From the NCBI RefSeq assembly GCF_000739915.1, contig NZ_BBJT01000012.1:62001-126000 (forward strand): DNA of 64,000 nt, written 5' to 3'. Source of the DNA: Paenibacillus chitinolyticus NBRC 15660 (lineage in GTDB: Bacteria > Bacillota > Bacilli > Paenibacillales > NBRC-103111). Positions 53,496 through 62,367 of this stretch are shown in pieces. A program made the translations under genes and the position numbers. The notes under the pieces are model-generated. The model did no database searches. It had not been told where the DNA came from and worked only from the letters and a program-made list of their open reading frames with translations. How positions within the stretch are numbered: the first letter of the stretch is position 1; every line of letters begins with the position of its first letter.

Positions 53496-54536
53496 TTATT
53501 TTTGAGTTTTCTTGTTCAGTAGAGTGGAAGCAGAGGTCAGCTTTGCGCCGGGATAATAGTAAGCGGCGATTTCCGCGGCTTTCTTCCCTTCCTTGGCCAT
53601 CCCGTTCGCTCCCCACTGGCTCATTCCGACTCCATGCCCGTACCCTTTTACCGTAAATGTCCAATCTGTTCCGCTCAAATCCGCTTCAAAATCGGTAGAG
53701 TTGAGACCCAGCTTCTCTCTTATTTCTTTTCCCGTAAATGTTTTGCCCGCTATCATAGCGCTCTTGACCCGTTTGGACTCCGTCCGTTCCAGCACTTTTA
53801 TGCTGCCCGAATTTAAGGACGATGAAGCCGGAAGTCCCAGCTTTTGAAGAATGTCTTTATAGGAAAGGGTTATGGTTTGTTTGAATTTGGGTGAAAGCTT
53901 TTCATCCCACGGGCTGCTGACCGACTTCAGATAGGGAAGATCGGACCCCCACACATTGCGGACATCCTCCGTATACCCGTTGGAGGTGGAGAAAAATGTG
54001 GCCTGAATCGGCTTCCCCTCGTAGGTAAGAATGAAATCGGCCGTGGCCTTTACGGCGGTGTCAATCTTTTTGCTGTTCGATTCGTACGCCTTGCCTGTCC
54101 ATTGTTTCTGAAGCTGGTCATCGGTCAGGTAGGCCTGATGCTGAATCGTGTCCGTAACCCATGCTTCCTTGACGGGGACGTTGCTGAAATCTCCCGTTAA
54201 AATCCGGCGTACGATATAAGTGCGTGCCGCAATCGCCTGAGCTTTGAGAGCCTCTTCCGAAAATTCCGCGGGCATCTCCGCCGCCACAACCCCTTTCACA
54301 TACTGCTCCAGACTTACCGTCTGAATCTGCTTCTGCTTGGAAAGGTAGACCGGAATCATAACCATATCGGCGGATGAAGGGACTGCTTCGGTGCCATGAA
54401 GATCCGCAAAAGTGCCGGTTTGCTGTTTGACGACCACGGCGGGAAGCAGAACGGTGACCAGCAGCAAACCCGAAACCGCAATGCCCGTCCAAAGCAGTGC
54501 CGGCTGTTTGAGCTTTGAACGTCTTTTAAACTTCAT
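53496..54536 (-). CDS. spoIID: Stage II sporulation protein D (SpoIID)
   Basis: 346 residues. Lytic transglycosylase of the SpoIID-SpoIIP-SpoIIM machine that thins septal peptidoglycan during engulfment. Membrane anchor near residues 12-35, then SLEQYVKGVVAAEMPAEFSE with the catalytic-type Glu, KAQAIAARTYIVRR, and the C-terminal GYGHGVGMSQWGANGMAKEG. GGAGG lies 6 bases before the ATG. It follows murA, as in B. subtilis. Confidence 0.95.
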   Translation of the reverse strand: MKFKRRSKLKQPALLWTGIAVSGLLLVTVLLPAVVVKQQTGTFADLHGTEAVPSSADMVMIPVYLSKQKQIQTVSLEQYVKGVVAAEMPAEFSEEALKAQAIAARTYIVRRILTGDFSNVPVKEAWVTDTIQHQAYLTDDQLQKQWTGKAYESNSKKIDTAVKATADFILTYEGKPIQATFFSTSNGYTEDVRNVWGSDLPYLKSVSSPWDEKLSPKFKQTITLSYKDILQKLGLPASSSLNSGSIKVLERTESKRVKSAMIAGKTFTGKEIREKLGLNSTDFEADLSGTDWTFTVKGYGHGVGMSQWGANGMAKEGKKAAEIAAYYYPGAKLTSASTLLNKKTQK

Positions 54537-54705
54537 AGATGGCCTCCGTAAATGTTCCGTTCCGTCTTTAGTATCGAGAAGGATGGCAGGGAGCCGCCCT
54601 TAAGGAACGGCCGCTTCAAATCCGCTGTCAGCAGACGCTCCAGCCGTCCTCTCTCTACGGAACGGGATTACTCTCATCTTATGAAGGTATTTACTAGATT
54701 AGAAC

Positions 54706-54741
54706 GAAAAAACCGGCCCTCCGATAGGAGAGCCGGTTTTC
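54706..54741 (-). terminator. Intrinsic terminator of murA
   Basis: Minus-strand stem AAAACCGGCTCTCC / GGAGGGCCGGTTTT with loop TATC and T-rich tail, about 46 bases past the murA stop. Confidence 0.92.
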
Positions 54742-54786
54742 CTTATATCTGATTGAATCCGTTAGCGGATCACGAAAGTACAGCGC

Positions 54787-56109
54787 TTAAGCCCAGGTAG
54801 GCTGAACGGCGAACAGTCCGATTTCTTGCGGCTGCTCCTGCTCTTCTTCCTGCGGGACGACCCGTTGAATGTCGGCGCCCACTGAACGGAGCGCGGATGT
54901 AATATCCACGTATCCCCGGTCGATATGGTGAAGTCCGGTAATCTCGGTCTCTCCCTCGGCTACAAGAGCGGCCAGAATCAAAGCGGCACCCGCGCGGAGG
55001 TCGGTCGCACAAACTTTGGCGCCCTTAAGCTTATTGTTGCCGCTCACGACAGCCGTACGGCCGTCGACTTTAACCGAGGCGTTCATGAGCATAAATTCGT
55101 CCACGTGCATGAACCGGTTCTCGAATACCGTCTCGGTAACCAGGCTCGTGCCGTCCGCAACCAGTTGGAGCGCCATCATCTGAGACTGCATATCCGTCGG
55201 GAAGCCGGGATATGGCAGGGTCTTGATGTCGGCCGCACGCAAAGGTTTGTCGGCACAGACGAGAATACCGTTCTCGTCCTCTTCCACGTGCACACCCATT
55301 TCCTGCAGCTTCGAAATCACAGGGCGCAGGTGATCGCCGATGGCGCCTTCCACATACAGTTCACTACGTGTAATCGCGGCGGCGATCATATAAGTACCCG
55401 CTTCGATACGGTCTGGTATGACGCTATGTACCGCGCCCTTCATTTTTTCCACGCCTTCAATGCGGATGACACCGGTACCGGCACCCCGGACAACTGCGCC
55501 CATCGCATTCAAGTAGTTGGCCAGGTCGACGATTTCGGGCTCTTTCGCCGCGTTTTCAATAATGGTCGTGCCTTCGGCCAAAGTAGCGGCCATCATGATA
55601 TTCTCGGTCGCGCCTACACTGGCGACGTCGAGATAGATCTTCGCGCCTTTGAGACGTTTCTCCACCCTGGCTTCGATGTAGCCTTGACCCAGCTCGATCT
55701 CCGCTCCCATGGCCTCAAAGCCTTTCAGGTGCTGGTCGATCGGGCGTGTGCCGATAGCACATCCCCCCGGAAGGGAGATACGGGCTTTGCCCAGGCGGGC
55801 CAAAAGTGGTCCCATCACGAGAAAAGAAGCCCGCATTTTACGAACGAGCTCGTAAGAAGCCTCGCACGTTTCGATCGCTTGAGCGTTTACTTTCACGCTG
55901 TGATTATGATAGCTGAGCTGCAGGCCCAGGCTTCTAAGTACCTTGTTAATTACAAGTACATCGTCAAGCGGAGGAGCGTCATGTATGACACTTTCTCCTT
56001 CCGCAGCCAAAATTGATGCCGCAATGATGGGCAGTACAGCGTTTTTGGCGCCGTTAACTTTAATCTTGCCGGCTAATTTACGGCCACCGCGGACGATAAT
56101 TTTGCTCAT
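54787..56109 (-). CDS. murA: UDP-N-acetylglucosamine 1-carboxyvinyltransferase MurA
   Basis: 440 residues. First committed step of peptidoglycan synthesis: adds enolpyruvate to UDP-GlcNAc. Catalytic Cys117 lies in [14 protein letters not shown] and Lys22 in NGAKNAVLP. The C-terminus is about 20 residues longer than many homologues ([20 protein letters not shown]). GGAGGG lies 6 bases before the ATG. The position upstream of spoIID indicates the murAA type. Confidence 0.96.
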   Translation of the reverse strand: MSKIIVRGGRKLAGKIKVNGAKNAVLPIIAASILAAEGESVIHDAPPLDDVLVINKVLRSLGLQLSYHNHSVKVNAQAIETCEASYELVRKMRASFLVMGPLLARLGKARISLPGGCAIGTRPIDQHLKGFEAMGAEIELGQGYIEARVEKRLKGAKIYLDVASVGATENIMMAATLAEGTTIIENAAKEPEIVDLANYLNAMGAVVRGAGTGVIRIEGVEKMKGAVHSVIPDRIEAGTYMIAAAITRSELYVEGAIGDHLRPVISKLQEMGVHVEEDENGILVCADKPLRAADIKTLPYPGFPTDMQSQMMALQLVADGTSLVTETVFENRFMHVDEFMLMNASVKVDGRTAVVSGNNKLKGAKVCATDLRAGAALILAALVAEGETEITGLHHIDRGYVDITSALRSVGADIQRVVPQEEEQEQPQEIGLFAVQPTWA

Positions 56110-56274
56110 CTCGGTCCCTCCGCGTCTTAATTTATCGTTCTAAATCGGGTAAAACGTGACTGTCGGTCTATGTCTTCATGAACACACCATTCATACAGTT
56201 CGGAATGGGGTCTGTGTTTGGCACCGTTGTACTACCATTGTTTACAAGTCTAAGCGATGTTATTCGACAAAATG

Positions 56275-56526
56275 TCAAAAAATTCCGTTTAATCCTACAG
56301 ACCATTCCAGATACTTCAAGAAAAAACTGGCTACCAGGTAACCGAGTCCGATGGACATAAACACTTGCAGCATCTTGGCCGCGGGACTTCGCGGCTGCTT
56401 CAGCAGCACGTCGAATCGGAACTGCTGGAGCGCCCACCACGAAAGTCCCACGGCGACTAAATATACGACAATATTGATTAGGGGCATTTGCGGAACAACA
56501 GTTGTCAGTTCTTCCATATTCGACAT
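56275..56526 (-). CDS. ywzB: DUF1146 family membrane protein YwzB
   Basis: 83 residues from the ATG at 56526, with GAGG 7 bases upstream. Two membrane helices (INIVVYLVAVGLSWWALQQF; KMLQVFMSIGLGYLVASFFL) joined by a basic loop FDVLLKQPRSPAA. YwzB lies next to murAA in Bacillus; function unknown. The start is 5 bases downstream of the S8 protease stop, so the genes are probably co-transcribed. Confidence 0.85.
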   Translation of the reverse strand: MSNMEELTTVVPQMPLINIVVYLVAVGLSWWALQQFRFDVLLKQPRSPAAKMLQVFMSIGLGYLVASFFLKYLEWSVGLNGIF

Positions 56527-56530
56527 CTTT

Positions 56531-59083
56531 CTACCTCTTCCTGCCGAAAACATTCGAAAACCGGGACAAAAGGGCTGCAAATTCGGCCCGGGTCGCCTGG
56601 TCGTCAGGGCGGTAAGTCCCATCAGGGAATCCCCGGATCCAGCCGTCCCCGGACATCTGCTTCAGAATGCCAACGCCCCAATACCGGTCGCTAACGTCCA
56701 GGAAAGGAGAACGTCCGCGGTATTTGCCTGCCATTTGCATCGTATTCGCAATCACTTGCGTCATTTCCATCCGGGTCAGAGGCTGATCCGGCCGGAAATG
56801 CCCATCCTCATATCCGTCCATGTAACCGGCCATTGTTGTCCTTGCAATGGAATCATAGGCCCAATGGCTGCTGCTGAGATCCGGATAATCGACCGGCCTG
56901 TTCTTATCCAGGCGGAATCCGTTCGCCAGCATTACAGCGGCCTGTGCGCGGGTGATCGGCAGGTCAGGGTAAAATTTGTAGCTCCCGTCTCCGTCGATAA
57001 CATGCCTGCTGGCCAGGTCTGCGATAGCTTTCTCGGCCCAATGTCCGTGAATATCGGAAAATCCGGCAACGAGAGGCTGTGCGGCCGCATTCAGCTGGTA
57101 CATCTGCTGAGTCGCAGCCCTGTCGCTCTGCAGCTTGATATAATACAAACCTGCCGGCAACCGCCTGTCAAGAACGAGATTCTCGGCAGACCCTTCGCTG
57201 CTCTTGCTGTCAAGCTCCTTCAGGGTGTGATCATACAGCGTGAACGTTATATCGCATCCCCGCTGGAGAGAGCCGAGCTTCAGCTGCACCAGACTTTCCT
57301 GCTCCAACCGGAATTGAAACCAATCCAAATCCGAAGCACTCTCTATAACACCGGGATGATCTTCATGCAGTGTCAGTGTCGTAGCCTGGTAAGGCTTATT
57401 ATTGGGTTCATTCGGGTCAATCAGCTTAGGTGTATAATCAACCGACAGCGTATACTCCCCCATCACCGGCTGCGTATTGTCCTTCACATTGCTGATCCGG
57501 ATGTAATAGTCGCCTGGCGTGACATTCATAAGAGGGGTCGCCTCGGTCGCTCCTTCTCCAAACTGGTCAAAAGTTGTCGATTTTTCTCCCTTTTTCTGAA
57601 TCAATACTACCGGGTCTATTCTAGCGGTATCCACGGAAGTTTTCAAGCGGAGAGTACCGGATTTCTTAAAAGAAATCATAAACCAATCCTGATCGTTCTC
57701 CTGATGAAAGGTTCCCTTCACAGTCTGGCTTCTCGCAGGCAGGGAAGTCGCTTTATACTGATGGTCGTTATCTTCAAAATCGTCCTGATAAATCTGGAAG
57801 TCGGTCTGCAGCGTATACAGGACTGCCCCTGCTTTGCCCGGATCCAGAAGACTTGCCGCGATTTTGCTTTTTCCCTTCTGAACAGGCAGAGTCACAACCG
57901 GATTCTGAGGGTCCGTGGTGAAAACCTCTTCTGCCTCTTTATTATCCCGAAAGTACCGAATAGAAACAGGACTAGCGTCACTTGTTTTTAAGACAAGCTT
58001 CACAAAACCGTCGTAAGGACTATCCATTGTAAACCAATCGGTATCTTTGCCGGAGCTGAACTCCGCATGGATGAGAGTGTGTACGGGCAGCATGGGCGCA
58101 TGACCAGAATCGTCGTTCGGCTCGAAACGGTCGCTCAGAAGCGGCTCCTTCATCAGGCGGTCTACCCGCAGGAGCCCGAAGCCTGTCGTCGCATCCCATC
58201 CGGGCGATTCCAGATCCTCCGCCGTCTGCTTGATGAGCTCCCTGAGCTGCCAGGGCTCCAGGTAAGGGGCGCGGCCCCATAACAGCGCCGCAGCGCCCGC
58301 TACCTGCGGAGCGGCCATCGACGTGCCCTCCTTGCTCTCGTAGCCTCCGCCTTTGGCGGTGGTGTACACATGCCAAGGCGCCACGAGGTCAAGATCCGGT
58401 CCGTAGTTCGACCGATCGTCCGCGAGGCGCGCGGAGGTCATGCCGCCTACCCCGAGCACGGTCGGGTACGCGGCGGGATACTTCACGCTGCCTCCTTCGT
58501 TGCCGGAGGCGGCGACGAGAAGCACGCCTCGCTCCTCAGCGTAGCGCACCGTGCCGGCCATGAAGCTTGAATATTTATTCAAGCCCAGCGAGAGCACGAC
58601 GATCTTGGCTCCGTGATCGACGGCATAACGGATGCCTTCGCCGAGCTTGGTTTCGCCGCCCGTGCCGTCCGCCTCCAATGCCTTGATCGGCATAATTTTC
58701 GCGTTGGGCGCGATGCCTGCGATGCCTTTGTCGTTGTTCATCTTGGCGGCGATAATCCCGGCTACGTTCGTACCGTGGCCGTTATCGTCCTGGGGCTTCT
58801 CCTGCGGATTAAGCAGGTTCGCTCCCGGGACGAGTCTGCCTTCCAGATCGGGATGCGTCAGATCGACGCCCGTATCCACGACCGCCACGATGACGGGTTC
58901 ATCGTTATCGCCTGCCTGCGCCCAGCCTTCATCCATATGTATGTCATCCAAATAGGTTTGTTTCACCCGCAAAGGATCGTTGGAAACCGGATACGCCTGT
59001 ACATTCGATATGCCGACGGTCCATACGAGCAGTACAACTCCGAGCCATCCATACATCCATTTATATCGAAATTTTCGGTTCAT
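56531..59083 (-). CDS. Subtilisin-family (S8) serine protease with three C-terminal SLH domains
   Basis: 850 residues. Signal peptide (WLGVVLLVWTVGISNVQA), then a peptidase S8 domain with catalytic Asp70 (VVDTGVDLTHPDLEG), His103 (NGHGTNVAGI), Asn195 (ASGNEGG) and Ser255 (GTSMAAPQVAG). No obvious long propeptide. Next are three PPC-like beta domains (EPNDDSGHAPML; FEDNDHQYKAT; EPNNKPYQATTL). The last 190 residues are three SLH domains (FSDIHGHWAEKAIADLASRH; YPDLSSSHWAYDSIARTTMA; FLDVSDRYWGVGILKQMSGD). It should be a wall-anchored extracellular protease. AGAGGA precedes the ATG. Confidence 0.93.
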   Translation of the reverse strand: MNRKFRYKWMYGWLGVVLLVWTVGISNVQAYPVSNDPLRVKQTYLDDIHMDEGWAQAGDNDEPVIVAVVDTGVDLTHPDLEGRLVPGANLLNPQEKPQDDNGHGTNVAGIIAAKMNNDKGIAGIAPNAKIMPIKALEADGTGGETKLGEGIRYAVDHGAKIVVLSLGLNKYSSFMAGTVRYAEERGVLLVAASGNEGGSVKYPAAYPTVLGVGGMTSARLADDRSNYGPDLDLVAPWHVYTTAKGGGYESKEGTSMAAPQVAGAAALLWGRAPYLEPWQLRELIKQTAEDLESPGWDATTGFGLLRVDRLMKEPLLSDRFEPNDDSGHAPMLPVHTLIHAEFSSGKDTDWFTMDSPYDGFVKLVLKTSDASPVSIRYFRDNKEAEEVFTTDPQNPVVTLPVQKGKSKIAASLLDPGKAGAVLYTLQTDFQIYQDDFEDNDHQYKATSLPARSQTVKGTFHQENDQDWFMISFKKSGTLRLKTSVDTARIDPVVLIQKKGEKSTTFDQFGEGATEATPLMNVTPGDYYIRISNVKDNTQPVMGEYTLSVDYTPKLIDPNEPNNKPYQATTLTLHEDHPGVIESASDLDWFQFRLEQESLVQLKLGSLQRGCDITFTLYDHTLKELDSKSSEGSAENLVLDRRLPAGLYYIKLQSDRAATQQMYQLNAAAQPLVAGFSDIHGHWAEKAIADLASRHVIDGDGSYKFYPDLPITRAQAAVMLANGFRLDKNRPVDYPDLSSSHWAYDSIARTTMAGYMDGYEDGHFRPDQPLTRMEMTQVIANTMQMAGKYRGRSPFLDVSDRYWGVGILKQMSGDGWIRGFPDGTYRPDDQATRAEFAALLSRFSNVFGRKR

Positions 59084-59163
59084 TTAGAGAGTCCTCTTTC
59101 GGTCATTTTAAAAAAATAATAAGCCCGGGATAGTTTTACGCCGTCTAATCGAAGATAAAAAAC

Positions 59164-59208
59164 AATAAAAATAAGCTCCTCCACTGCCCAAACAGCGGAG
59201 AAGCTTAT
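59164..59208 (-). terminator. Intrinsic terminator of the nuo operon
   Basis: Minus-strand stem ATAAGCTTCTCCGCTG / CAGTGGAGGAGCTTAT followed by TTTTATTG, 12 bases past the nuoN stop. Marks the 3' end of the nuo genes. Confidence 0.92.
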
Positions 59209-59220
59209 ATTATATCAAAT

Positions 59221-60735
59221 TTATGACAGGATTAGGAGGTCCCTAGTCAAACTGAATATCCGGTCGATATAAGCGAGCAAATATCCGGGAACGAGTCCCA
59301 GCAATAACGTCAAGCCCGCACACAGCCAAAGAGTGATTCCGAGGGGGACCGGCACGCTTACGGGCCGTTCTTCAAGGTCGGCGCGCATGAACATTTGCCG
59401 GATAATGCCGAAGTAATAATAAAACGAAATGACGCTCGTGATCATCATAACGGCACCGAGCCAGTACAGATGCGCCTGCATTGTGCCAAACAGCAGGTAC
59501 AACTTTCCAAAAAAACCCGCAGATACGGGAATCCCCGCCAGCGACAGAAGGAGAACGACAGCGGCCGCGGACGTCCAGGGGGCACGGTAATAAAGACCGG
59601 CAAACCCTTTAGTCTCCTCGTCTCCGGTCGATTTTTCTATAATCAGAAGGACAGTGAAAGCTCCGATATTCATCAGAATGTAGGCGATCAGATAAAAGAA
59701 AAATTTGGAGAAGTTATCCACCTGCACCAGGTTGATGTGGACGGCCAAAGGAACAAGCAGATAACCGGCATTGGCAATCCCGGAATAAGCCAGCAGCCGT
59801 TTAACGTTTTTTTGCCGCAGCGCGACTGTGTTGCCCCAGATCATGGCAGTGGCCGCTACCACCGACAGGGCCAGGAAGATGTCCTTCTGAAGCCCTTCGT
59901 CCCCGAACTGCCCCAAGGCAAGAAGCACATAAAAGACCCTGAAGAGGATGGCAAAAGCCGCCCCTTTGGATATAACGGCGAGAAAAGCGGTGACCGGCGT
60001 CGGGGCTCCCTGATAAACATCGGGTGCCCACGAGTGGAAAGGCGCGGCCGCTATTTTAAAACCGAACCCCGCCAAGAGCAGGAAAAAAGATACATACAAG
60101 AGCGGTTTGTAGCTCTCGTAACTCGAAACGATAGCCGCCTGTATCGCCCCCAGGTTCGTTGTTCCCGCAATTCCGTAAAGGAAGGACATCCCGTACAAAA
60201 TAACGGCGGACGATATTCCGCCCAATATGACGTACTTGAACGCGCCCTCGTTGGACCGGGTGTTTTTCTTTTTCATGGCGACAAGCACGTAAGAAGTAAT
60301 ACTCAGAAGCTCCAGTCCGACGAATAGCGTGATGAGATCGGCGGAGGAAGCCATCACCATGGCACCCAGCACAGCCGGCAGCAGGAAATAATAATATTCC
60401 CCGACATGCGGAATCTCCCCGTCTTCCACGCTTCCCAGACTCATCAGAATAATCAGTGCGGTTCCGCCGAGGAACGCGAGTTTCAGCAGGTTTCCGAAAT
60501 CGTCTACGCGGTAGCTTTCGTTAAGGAGCACAATCGCCTGATCGGGATTAAGCTGGGCAATGACAAAGGCGATAGAGACCGCAATACCGGCGAGGGAAAG
60601 CCAGCCGATCCATTTCCGGTTGACCCCCTTCAGCAAAAACAGGTCGAGCACCGAGAGCAGGATAGCCGTGATCACCAGCGTCATTTCCGGGAGCAGATGC
60701 GTTAAATCCTGTACATGAATTCGTATCGGTTCCAC
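59221..60735 (-). CDS. nuoN: NADH-quinone oxidoreductase subunit N
   Basis: 504 residues, about fourteen membrane helices. Antiporter-like proton-pumping subunit of complex I. Segments PFHSWAPDVYQGAPTPVTAF and NVKRLLAYSGIANAGYLLVP are characteristic. The start is GTG at 60735, with GGGGGA about 7 bases upstream, 3 bases after nuoM. Last gene of the operon. Confidence 0.95.
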   Translation of the reverse strand: MEPIRIHVQDLTHLLPEMTLVITAILLSVLDLFLLKGVNRKWIGWLSLAGIAVSIAFVIAQLNPDQAIVLLNESYRVDDFGNLLKLAFLGGTALIILMSLGSVEDGEIPHVGEYYYFLLPAVLGAMVMASSADLITLFVGLELLSITSYVLVAMKKKNTRSNEGAFKYVILGGISSAVILYGMSFLYGIAGTTNLGAIQAAIVSSYESYKPLLYVSFFLLLAGFGFKIAAAPFHSWAPDVYQGAPTPVTAFLAVISKGAAFAILFRVFYVLLALGQFGDEGLQKDIFLALSVVAATAMIWGNTVALRQKNVKRLLAYSGIANAGYLLVPLAVHINLVQVDNFSKFFFYLIAYILMNIGAFTVLLIIEKSTGDEETKGFAGLYYRAPWTSAAAVVLLLSLAGIPVSAGFFGKLYLLFGTMQAHLYWLGAVMMITSVISFYYYFGIIRQMFMRADLEERPVSVPVPLGITLWLCAGLTLLLGLVPGYLLAYIDRIFSLTRDLLILS

Positions 60736-60738
60736 GTT

Positions 60739-62367
60739 CTATCCCCCTATCTTCCCAGCTAAGCTGTGAATCGTCTGATGAAACCCGTTTACCGTCTGCT
60801 GCAGAGGCTCGCTCAGTATACCCGGATACACGCCTAGCAGAAGAATGAAAGCGACCAGCGCAATCATCGGCACAGCTTCTATAAACCGGGCATCCGGCAG
60901 CTCCCTGAACCGTTCCGGCAGAGGTCCGTACGTCATCTTCATAACCCCCCGCAGCACATAAGCGGCCGTCAGGATAATGCCGACTGCACCTATAATCGTC
61001 AGTACCCGGGCCGTACCGAACAAGCCGATAAACGCCAGCAGTTCGCTCACGAAGCCGGAGAGCCCCGGCAGACCGAGGGAAGCAAGCCCGCCCACAAGCA
61101 GAATAGCGCTAAGAAAAGGCATGGATTTCGCCAGCCCGCCCAGTTTGCCTAGTTCCGTCGTGGAGGTCCGTTCGTAAATACTGCCGACGAGCAGGAACAT
61201 GAGAGCGGAAATCAAGCCGTGAGAAACGAGCTGGAAAATCGCTCCCTGCATGCCGATCGGATTAAAGGCCGCCAAGCCCAGCAGCACAATGCCCATGTGA
61301 CTGATACTGGAATATGCGAGCACTAGCCTGAACTCGTTCTGGACAAAAGCCAGCAGGGCTCCGTACAAAATGTTGATGACACCCAGCAGGGCGAGTACCC
61401 ACGCCCAATCCTGCGCTTGTGCCGGAAACAGCAGGATGCCGAAACGGATGAGCCCGTATGCGCCCATTTTCAGCAAAATACCCGAGTGAATCATGACCAC
61501 GGGAGGCGGAGCTTCCGTATGCACCTTGAGCATCCAGGTGTGAAACGGAAAAATCGGCAGCTTGATGCCGAAAGCGATCAGCAGCATAACCAGGAGGACC
61601 GTTTTCATGCCCTCGCTCAAGAAGAACGGATTTTCCGCTTGAGGGTTAGGCGACACCTGATTCACCAGAGCGGTCGGGTCCTGCAGCAGGTTATGTACAA
61701 TCGTCTGGATATCGCCGCTGTAGAATACGGTCAGTTGATTGCCCGCGATCTGCTGGGAAATCCCCGCCGTCGTGACGAGAATAACGAACGCGACAAGCAT
61801 GACGGCCGAACCGAGTCCGTTGTAAATCAGAAAACGGCTGGCTGCCTTTTCCCGGTCTACGCGGCCCCAGATTCCGATCAGGAAAAACATCGGAACGAGG
61901 GTGACTTCGAAAAAGAGGAAGAACAGAAACAGATCCTGGGACGTAAACACGCCGAAAACGCCGACTTCCAGCAGCAGCAGCCAGATCGAATAAGCCTTCC
62001 ATCTTTTTTTGATGTAGATCGAGGCCAGGGCGGCCATGGTAAACACTAACGCGGTGAGGAAAACGAGCGGCATCGACAAACCGTCCACGGCCAGATGGTA
62101 CTGAACGGTCCAGTAGAAGCTGGCGAGACCTTCGACCCCTTCTTTGTTGAGGGGGATGCGGATCCAGTCCAGCTGCTCTTTGAACTGCATTCCTGACACT
62201 CCGTTGGAATAAGCCGCATACAGCCATGCGCTGAGCAGAAGCGGGATTCCAGTGGCCGCCACGCACACGGCCTGGAGCGCTTTCTTGTTCTCCTTCGGCA
62301 GAAAAAGGAGGACGAGTATGCCGAGCAGCGGGGAAAACACAATCAGACTAAGCAGGTTAGCCGACAT
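60739..62367 (-). CDS. nuoM: NADH-quinone oxidoreductase subunit M
   Basis: 542 residues, polytopic. Proton-pumping subunit of complex I. Typical segments: LFFEVTLVPMFFLIGIWG, KLPIFPFHTWMLKVHTEAPP and LAYSSISHMGIVLLGLAAFN. AAGGAGG lies 7 bases before the ATG. The start overlaps the nuoL end by 11 bases, so translation is likely coupled. Confidence 0.96.
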   Translation of the reverse strand: MSANLLSLIVFSPLLGILVLLFLPKENKKALQAVCVAATGIPLLLSAWLYAAYSNGVSGMQFKEQLDWIRIPLNKEGVEGLASFYWTVQYHLAVDGLSMPLVFLTALVFTMAALASIYIKKRWKAYSIWLLLLEVGVFGVFTSQDLFLFFLFFEVTLVPMFFLIGIWGRVDREKAASRFLIYNGLGSAVMLVAFVILVTTAGISQQIAGNQLTVFYSGDIQTIVHNLLQDPTALVNQVSPNPQAENPFFLSEGMKTVLLVMLLIAFGIKLPIFPFHTWMLKVHTEAPPPVVMIHSGILLKMGAYGLIRFGILLFPAQAQDWAWVLALLGVINILYGALLAFVQNEFRLVLAYSSISHMGIVLLGLAAFNPIGMQGAIFQLVSHGLISALMFLLVGSIYERTSTTELGKLGGLAKSMPFLSAILLVGGLASLGLPGLSGFVSELLAFIGLFGTARVLTIIGAVGIILTAAYVLRGVMKMTYGPLPERFRELPDARFIEAVPMIALVAFILLLGVYPGILSEPLQQTVNGFHQTIHSLAGKIGG